Origin: Rhizobium sp. BK313
GTDB lineage: Bacteria > Pseudomonadota > Alphaproteobacteria > Rhizobiales > Rhizobiaceae
DNA: 64,000 nucleotides
Reading direction: 5' to 3'
NCBI RefSeq assembly: GCF_014193655.1
Contig: NZ_JACHZQ010000003.1
Location: 496,001 to 560,000, forward strand
Shown here one piece after another: positions 60,154 to 64,000 of the stretch; position 1 is the first letter of the stretch, and each line of letters starts with the position of its first letter. The notes below the pieces were generated by a model. The model did no database searches. It saw nothing but the letters and a program-made list of their open reading frames with translations, and was not told where the DNA came from. A program made the position numbers and the translations under genes.

Positions 60154-61212
60154 ATGCACGGGATAGACGAGGTCATCATCCAGCGTCAGGGATCGGCGGG
60201 TCTCATTCGTCTCAATCGGCCGCAGGCGCTGAACAGCCTGACATTGCCGATGATCCGGGCGATTGCATCGGCTCTTGGTGATTTCGCAGCCGATCCCTCG
60301 ATCGCCAGCGTCATCGTCAAGGGGGAGGGCGAGCGCGCCTTTTGTGCCGGCGGCGATATCCGCCTGTTGCATGAAAGCGGCAAACGGGGCTCCGCGGAAG
60401 CCGAGACATTCTGGCGCGAGGAATTTCACCTCAACCATGCCATTGCCCACTATCCCAAACCCTATGTGGCGCTGATGGACGGCATCACCATGGGTGGTGG
60501 TGTCGGGCTATCCGCTCATGGCAGCCATCGTGTCGTCACCGAGCGCACCCGGCTAGCCATGCCGGAAACCGGTATCGGCTATTTCCCCGACGTCGGCGCC
60601 ACCTGGCTGCTGCCGCGGGCGCCTGGCGAAGCCGGTACCTGGATGGGCCTGACCGGCCTCGCCATCAATGCCGCCGACGCGATTCACGCACGGTTGGCCG
60701 ATCACTGTATTGCGTCTTCCGATCTACCGGCACTGATCGAGGCGATCGGTGCGTTATCAGCCGCCACATCGCCGGCCGACGTGCATGGGGTGATTCAGGG
60801 CATGGCGATCGTTCCCGGCGAAAATCGCCTGCTCGGCAACCGCGAAACAGTCGACCGCGCTTTCGCACAGGATACGGTCGAGGATATCCTGGGAGCATTG
60901 GGGCGGGAACCCGGCGATTTTGCCGCTGAAACCTTGCAAATGATCACCACCCGCTCGCCGACCAGCCTGAAGTTGACCCTGAGGCTCTTGCGTGCCGGGC
61001 GCAACAGCGTGAGCCTCGCTGAATGCTTGAACCGCGAACTCGGCGCCTGCCTGGGGATACTGTATAATCCCGACTTTTATGAAGGCGTCCGCGCCGCTGT
61101 CATCGACAAGGATCGCAACCCGAAATGGTCGCCGGCAAGCCTTGCCGAGGTCGAGGATATCGCCATCGATCGCTTCTTCATGCCGGCGCAGCCGCCGCTT
61201 TTCGCGGCGTGA
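60154..61212 (+). CDS. 3-hydroxyisobutyryl-CoA hydrolase-like enoyl-CoA hydratase family protein
   Basis: A 352-residue crotonase-fold protein of the HIBCH type. The pattern ALNSLTLPMIRAIASAL, EGERAFCAGGDIRLLHESG, YVALMDGITMGGGVGLSAHGSHRVVTERTRLAMPETGIGYFPDVGATWLL is that of 3-hydroxyisobutyryl-CoA hydrolases, longer than simple hydratases. It releases 3-hydroxyisobutyrate from its CoA ester in valine catabolism. An upstream in-frame ATG at 60124 is possible, but GGAG at 60144-60147 points to 60154. It precedes the dehydrogenase that uses its product. Confidence 0.9.
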   Translation: MHGIDEVIIQRQGSAGLIRLNRPQALNSLTLPMIRAIASALGDFAADPSIASVIVKGEGERAFCAGGDIRLLHESGKRGSAEAETFWREEFHLNHAIAHYPKPYVALMDGITMGGGVGLSAHGSHRVVTERTRLAMPETGIGYFPDVGATWLLPRAPGEAGTWMGLTGLAINAADAIHARLADHCIASSDLPALIEAIGALSAATSPADVHGVIQGMAIVPGENRLLGNRETVDRAFAQDTVEDILGALGREPGDFAAETLQMITTRSPTSLKLTLRLLRAGRNSVSLAECLNRELGACLGILYNPDFYEGVRAAVIDKDRNPKWSPASLAEVEDIAIDRFFMPAQPPLFAA

Positions 61213-61233
61213 AAATAATGGGAGGAAAGCATC

Positions 61234-62115
61234 ATGACACGGATCGCATTCATCGGGCTCGGTAATATGGGCGGTCCCATGGCCGCCAATCTCGTCAAGG
61301 CCGGCCATGACGTTTTTGGCTTCGATCTGGCGCATGATGTGCTGAAGGCTGCGGAGGCGACGGGCGTCAAGGCCGCAAACGTGCTGACGGAGGCGTTGGC
61401 CGATGCTGAAGCTGTTATCACCATGCTCCCGAAGGGTCAGCATGTGCTGACGGTTTGGACCGATATCCTGCGTTCCGTACCGAAGGGTACCTTGCTGATC
61501 GACAGCTCGACCATCGATGTCGATAGCGCTCGCAAGGCCCATGCCATGGCTGATGATGCCGGTTGCCTGTCGCTCGACGCTCCGGTCTCGGGCGGTACGG
61601 GCGGCGCTGCAGCCGGAACGCTCACCTTCATGGCCGGCGGTTCGCCGGAAAGTTTTGAAGGCGCCAGACCGCTGCTCGAAGTCATGGGCCGAAAGATCGT
61701 CCATTGTGGCGATGCCGGCGCTGGCCAGGCAGCGAAGATCTGCAACAACATGATCCTCGGCATTTCCATGATCGGTGTCTGCGAAGCCTTCGTGCTCGGC
61801 GAAAAACTTGGCCTGTCGCACCAAGCCCTGTTCGACGTTGCTTCGACGTCCTCAGGCCAATGCTGGTCGATCAACACCTATTGCCCGGTGCCCGGGCCCG
61901 TGCCGACCTCGCCCGCCAACAACGACTATAAGCCCGGCTTCTCGGCAGCCTTGATGCTGAAGGACCTGCGTCTGTCGCAGGAGGCGGCTCTGTCGAGCGG
62001 CGCGTCGACGCCTCTGGGTGCTGAAGCGGCACAGCTCTACGGGCTCTTCGAGAAACAGGGCAATGGCGGCCGCGATTTCTCAGCGATCATCGAGATGTTC
62101 CGGGAGCTGGCCTGA
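61234..62115 (+). CDS. mmsB: 3-hydroxyisobutyrate dehydrogenase
   Basis: A 293-residue NAD-linked beta-hydroxyacid dehydrogenase. The nucleotide site is IAFIGLGNMGGPMAANLVKAGHDVFGFD, the substrate motif DAPVSGGTGGAAAGTLTFMAGG, and the catalytic lysine lies in GAGQAAKICNNMILGI. It oxidises 3-hydroxyisobutyrate to methylmalonate semialdehyde. It is the last gene of the operon, and its stop is two bases from the stop of the converging helicase gene. The next pathway enzyme (mmsA) is not in the window. Confidence 0.94.
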   Translation: MTRIAFIGLGNMGGPMAANLVKAGHDVFGFDLAHDVLKAAEATGVKAANVLTEALADAEAVITMLPKGQHVLTVWTDILRSVPKGTLLIDSSTIDVDSARKAHAMADDAGCLSLDAPVSGGTGGAAAGTLTFMAGGSPESFEGARPLLEVMGRKIVHCGDAGAGQAAKICNNMILGISMIGVCEAFVLGEKLGLSHQALFDVASTSSGQCWSINTYCPVPGPVPTSPANNDYKPGFSAALMLKDLRLSQEAALSSGASTPLGAEAAQLYGLFEKQGNGGRDFSAIIEMFRELA

Positions 62116-62117
62116 AA

Positions 62118-64000
62118 CTACCGCCACATGCCGCGCATCCGCGCCCCGACATCGACGCGTACTTGCCGCGCCTGGATCGCTGCCGCGCTTTCCGCCCGCG
62201 CCTGCGGCCAACCACAGACCTCGAAGAATTGCAGGAGCGTCACCGGAATGAAGCGGGTGCGCGAGGCGAAGACGTGCCGATCGCCCTGTGCATGTTGGCC
62301 GTGGGTGAAGAAACGCTGCGGGATGATGAGATCGAGGCCGTCCTTGGCGCGAGTCATGGCGACATAAAGCAGCCGCCGTTCCTCCTCGATCTCGGAGGAT
62401 GATCCGACGGCGAGATCGGCCGGGATGCAGCCATCCACAGCGTTGAGGATGAACACTTTCGTCCATTCCTGGCCCTTGGCGGAATGTATGGTCGAGAGGA
62501 TGAGGTAATCCTCGTCGAGCAGCGGCACGCCGGCCTGGTCGCTGGTGGCATCAGGCGGATCGAGCGTCAATTCGGTGAGGAAGCGCTCGCGCGAGCCGTA
62601 GCCGCCGGCGATCTGCTCGAGCTGGATGAGGTCAGCCTGACGCGTTGCCGCATCCTCGTGCGCCCGCTCCAGATGCGGTTCGTACCATTGTCGCACGAGG
62701 CCGATTTCCGCCGGCCATCCCGCCTTGCCACCCTTCAGCTCCTGCATGGTCGCAACGAAACTAGTCCAGTCCTCCCCCGAGCGCGGCGGCGCCGGAAAAT
62801 CGGCAAGCGCCGCCATCGGACTGGCATGCTCCCCGATATGGTCGAGCACGCGTTGCGCGGTCGAGGGGCCTACGCCCGGAAGGAGTTGCATCAGCCGGAA
62901 GCCGGCAACGCGATCGCGCGGGTTCTGGGCAAAGCGAAGGGCGGCCAGCATATCCTTGACATGGGCGCTATCGAGAAACTTCAATCCGCCGAATTTGACG
63001 AAGGGAATGTTGCGGCGGGTAAGTTCCACCTCCAGCGGTCCGCTGTGATGCGAGGCGCGGAAAAGCACGGCCTGCTGCTTGAGCTTTGCGCCGCTCTCGC
63101 GATTTTCCAACACCTGGTCGGCAACATATCGCGCCTGATCGCTTTCGTCGCGCACCGTTACCAGCCGCGGGCGTTGCGCGCTTTGCCGCTCAGTGCGCAA
63201 GTTCTTCGTGAAACGCTCGGAGGCAAGGTCGATCACCGCATTGGCGGCGGCCAGAATCGGTTGCGTCGAGCGGTAATTGCGATCGAGCGTGACGATGTTG
63301 GCGGCGGGAGTAAAAGAGGTCGGGAAGTCGAGGATATTGCGCACCGTGGCCGCGCGGAAGGAATAGATCGACTGTGCATCGTCGCCGACGACGGTCAACC
63401 CTTGACCGTCAGGTTTCAGCGCCATCAGGATCGACGACTGCAGCCGGTTGGTATCTTGATATTCGTCGACGAGCACGTGGTCGAAGTGGCCGCCGATATC
63501 TTCGGCGATCAGCGGTTCGTGCAGCATATGCGCCCAATAGAGCAGCAGATCGTCGTAATCGAGCACATTCTGCGTCTGCTTGGCTTCGACATAGGCCGCG
63601 AAGAGGTCGCGCAACTGCTTGTCCCAGGCCGCGCACCAGGGGAAGAAATCGCGCAGCATCTCTTCGAGCGGCGTTTCCGAATTGACGGCGCGGGAATAGA
63701 TGGCGAGACAAGTCGCCTTGGTCGGAAAGCGGCTTTCCAGCTTGGAGAAACCGAGCTCGTGGCGCACGAGGTTCATCAGGTCGGCGCTGTCTTCGCGGTC
63801 ATGGATCGTGAAGGCCGGGTCGAGGCCGATCTGTTCGGCGTAATCGCGCAAAAGTCTCGCACCGATGCCGTGGAACGTGCCGGTCCAGGCAAGCGCATCG
63901 GCCATGATGCCGGCATTGGCGCCAAGCACCTCACGACAGATGCGCTCGACGCGCCGACCCATTTCGGCCGCGGCGCGGCGAGAAAAGGTCATCAGCAGGA
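62118..64000 (-). CDS. UvrD/PcrA-type ATP-dependent DNA helicase (partial)
   Basis: A superfamily 1 helicase whose 5' end lies beyond the window; the frame stays open to base 64000, and the visible part begins LLMTFSRRAAAEMGRRVE (motif Ia). Motif II is VLVDEYQDTNRLQ, motif III VVGDDAQSIYSFRAA, motif IV LDRNYRSTQPIL, motif V STIHSAKGQEWTKVFIL and motif VI YVAMTRAKDGLDL. It unwinds DNA in repair or recombination. The Walker A motif is outside the window, so the full length is unknown. Confidence 0.92.
   Translation of the reverse strand, partial: LLMTFSRRAAAEMGRRVERICREVLGANAGIMADALAWTGTFHGIGARLLRDYAEQIGLDPAFTIHDREDSADLMNLVRHELGFSKLESRFPTKATCLAIYSRAVNSETPLEEMLRDFFPWCAAWDKQLRDLFAAYVEAKQTQNVLDYDDLLLYWAHMLHEPLIAEDIGGHFDHVLVDEYQDTNRLQSSILMALKPDGQGLTVVGDDAQSIYSFRAATVRNILDFPTSFTPAANIVTLDRNYRSTQPILAAANAVIDLASERFTKNLRTERQSAQRPRLVTVRDESDQARYVADQVLENRESGAKLKQQAVLFRASHHSGPLEVELTRRNIPFVKFGGLKFLDSAHVKDMLAALRFAQNPRDRVAGFRLMQLLPGVGPSTAQRVLDHIGEHASPMAALADFPAPPRSGEDWTSFVATMQELKGGKAGWPAEIGLVRQWYEPHLERAHEDAATRQADLIQLEQIAGGYGSRERFLTELTLDPPDATSDQAGVPLLDEDYLILSTIHSAKGQEWTKVFILNAVDGCIPADLAVGSSSEIEEERRLLYVAMTRAKDGLDLIIPQRFFTHGQHAQGDRHVFASRTRFIPVTLLQFFEVCGWPQARAESAAAIQARQVRVDVGARMRGMWR

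Noticed and set aside
1..64000. CRISPR array, phage genes, transposases or a toxin-antitoxin pair
   Set aside because: No regularly spaced repeats, integrase, capsid, transposase or paired small toxin/antitoxin genes were found on either strand.

Overview
The window is a high-GC chromosomal segment from an alphaproteobacterium of the order Hyphomicrobiales, most probably Rhizobium or a close relative. The evidence is a glnII gene with a divergent 63-residue gstI, a gcrA cell-cycle regulator with a cluster of GANTC (CcrM) sites, a PodJ-like polar protein, a SAM-II riboswitch before metZ, and mosaic palindromic repeats of the rhizobial intergenic (RIME) kind. No plasmid, phage, insertion sequence or CRISPR signature was seen. 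It reads as mostly ordinary core chromosome, with small regulator-plus-target modules between housekeeping genes.

Layout. 0-5 kb: end of phoU, phoB, gcrA on the opposite strand, then argD-argF-hslO. 5-9 kb: apaG and riboswitch-controlled metZ on the minus strand, a two-domain dCTP deaminase, tRNA-Gly(CCC) and a VOC protein. 9-18.5 kb: a LysR/MFS divergent pair, a hexapeptide acetyltransferase, a chemotaxis receptor, a solute-binding protein, a TerB-like protein, and a LexA-like (S24) regulator followed by a membrane-anchored degenerate nuclease-like protein. 18.5-25 kb: DUF952-pyrD, a MATE exporter, a CAP-domain lipoprotein, a small membrane protein, a TPR-methyltransferase, and gstI/glnII with a sigma-54 promoter. 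25-33 kb: AhpD-like and Rrf2 genes, the helicase-PdeM DNA repair pair, a RibD-like reductase with an HxlR regulator, and a TauE/TIGR02186 pair. 33-38 kb: the 1251-residue PodJ-like protein and a membrane acyltransferase.

38.5-44 kb is a three-gene beta-oxidation operon (acyl-CoA dehydrogenase, thiolase, hydratase/3-hydroxyacyl-CoA dehydrogenase) behind a clear dyad operator. 44-50.7 kb holds a methyltransferase, a SnoaL-like protein, an MFS/TetR divergent pair with two palindromic operators, mscL, an aminotransferase and galE. 50.8-62.1 kb holds a GGDEF-EAL protein and a LysR regulator divergent from an eight-gene operon. That operon encodes a complete branched-chain-amino-acid-type ABC transporter, a GMC oxidoreductase, a 3-hydroxyisobutyryl-CoA hydrolase and a 3-hydroxyisobutyrate dehydrogenase, so it looks like an uptake-and-oxidation unit for a branched C4-C5 compound. 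The window ends inside a UvrD-type helicase gene on the minus strand.

The most interesting signals are regulatory. They are the SAM-II riboswitch with a readable antiterminator/terminator switch, the GANTC cluster upstream of gcrA, the gstI/glnII control region, the structured argD leader, an unexplained run of hairpins between apaG and metZ, and the LexA-like regulator with its nuclease-like partner. I found no strong evidence for a wholly new multi-gene system.
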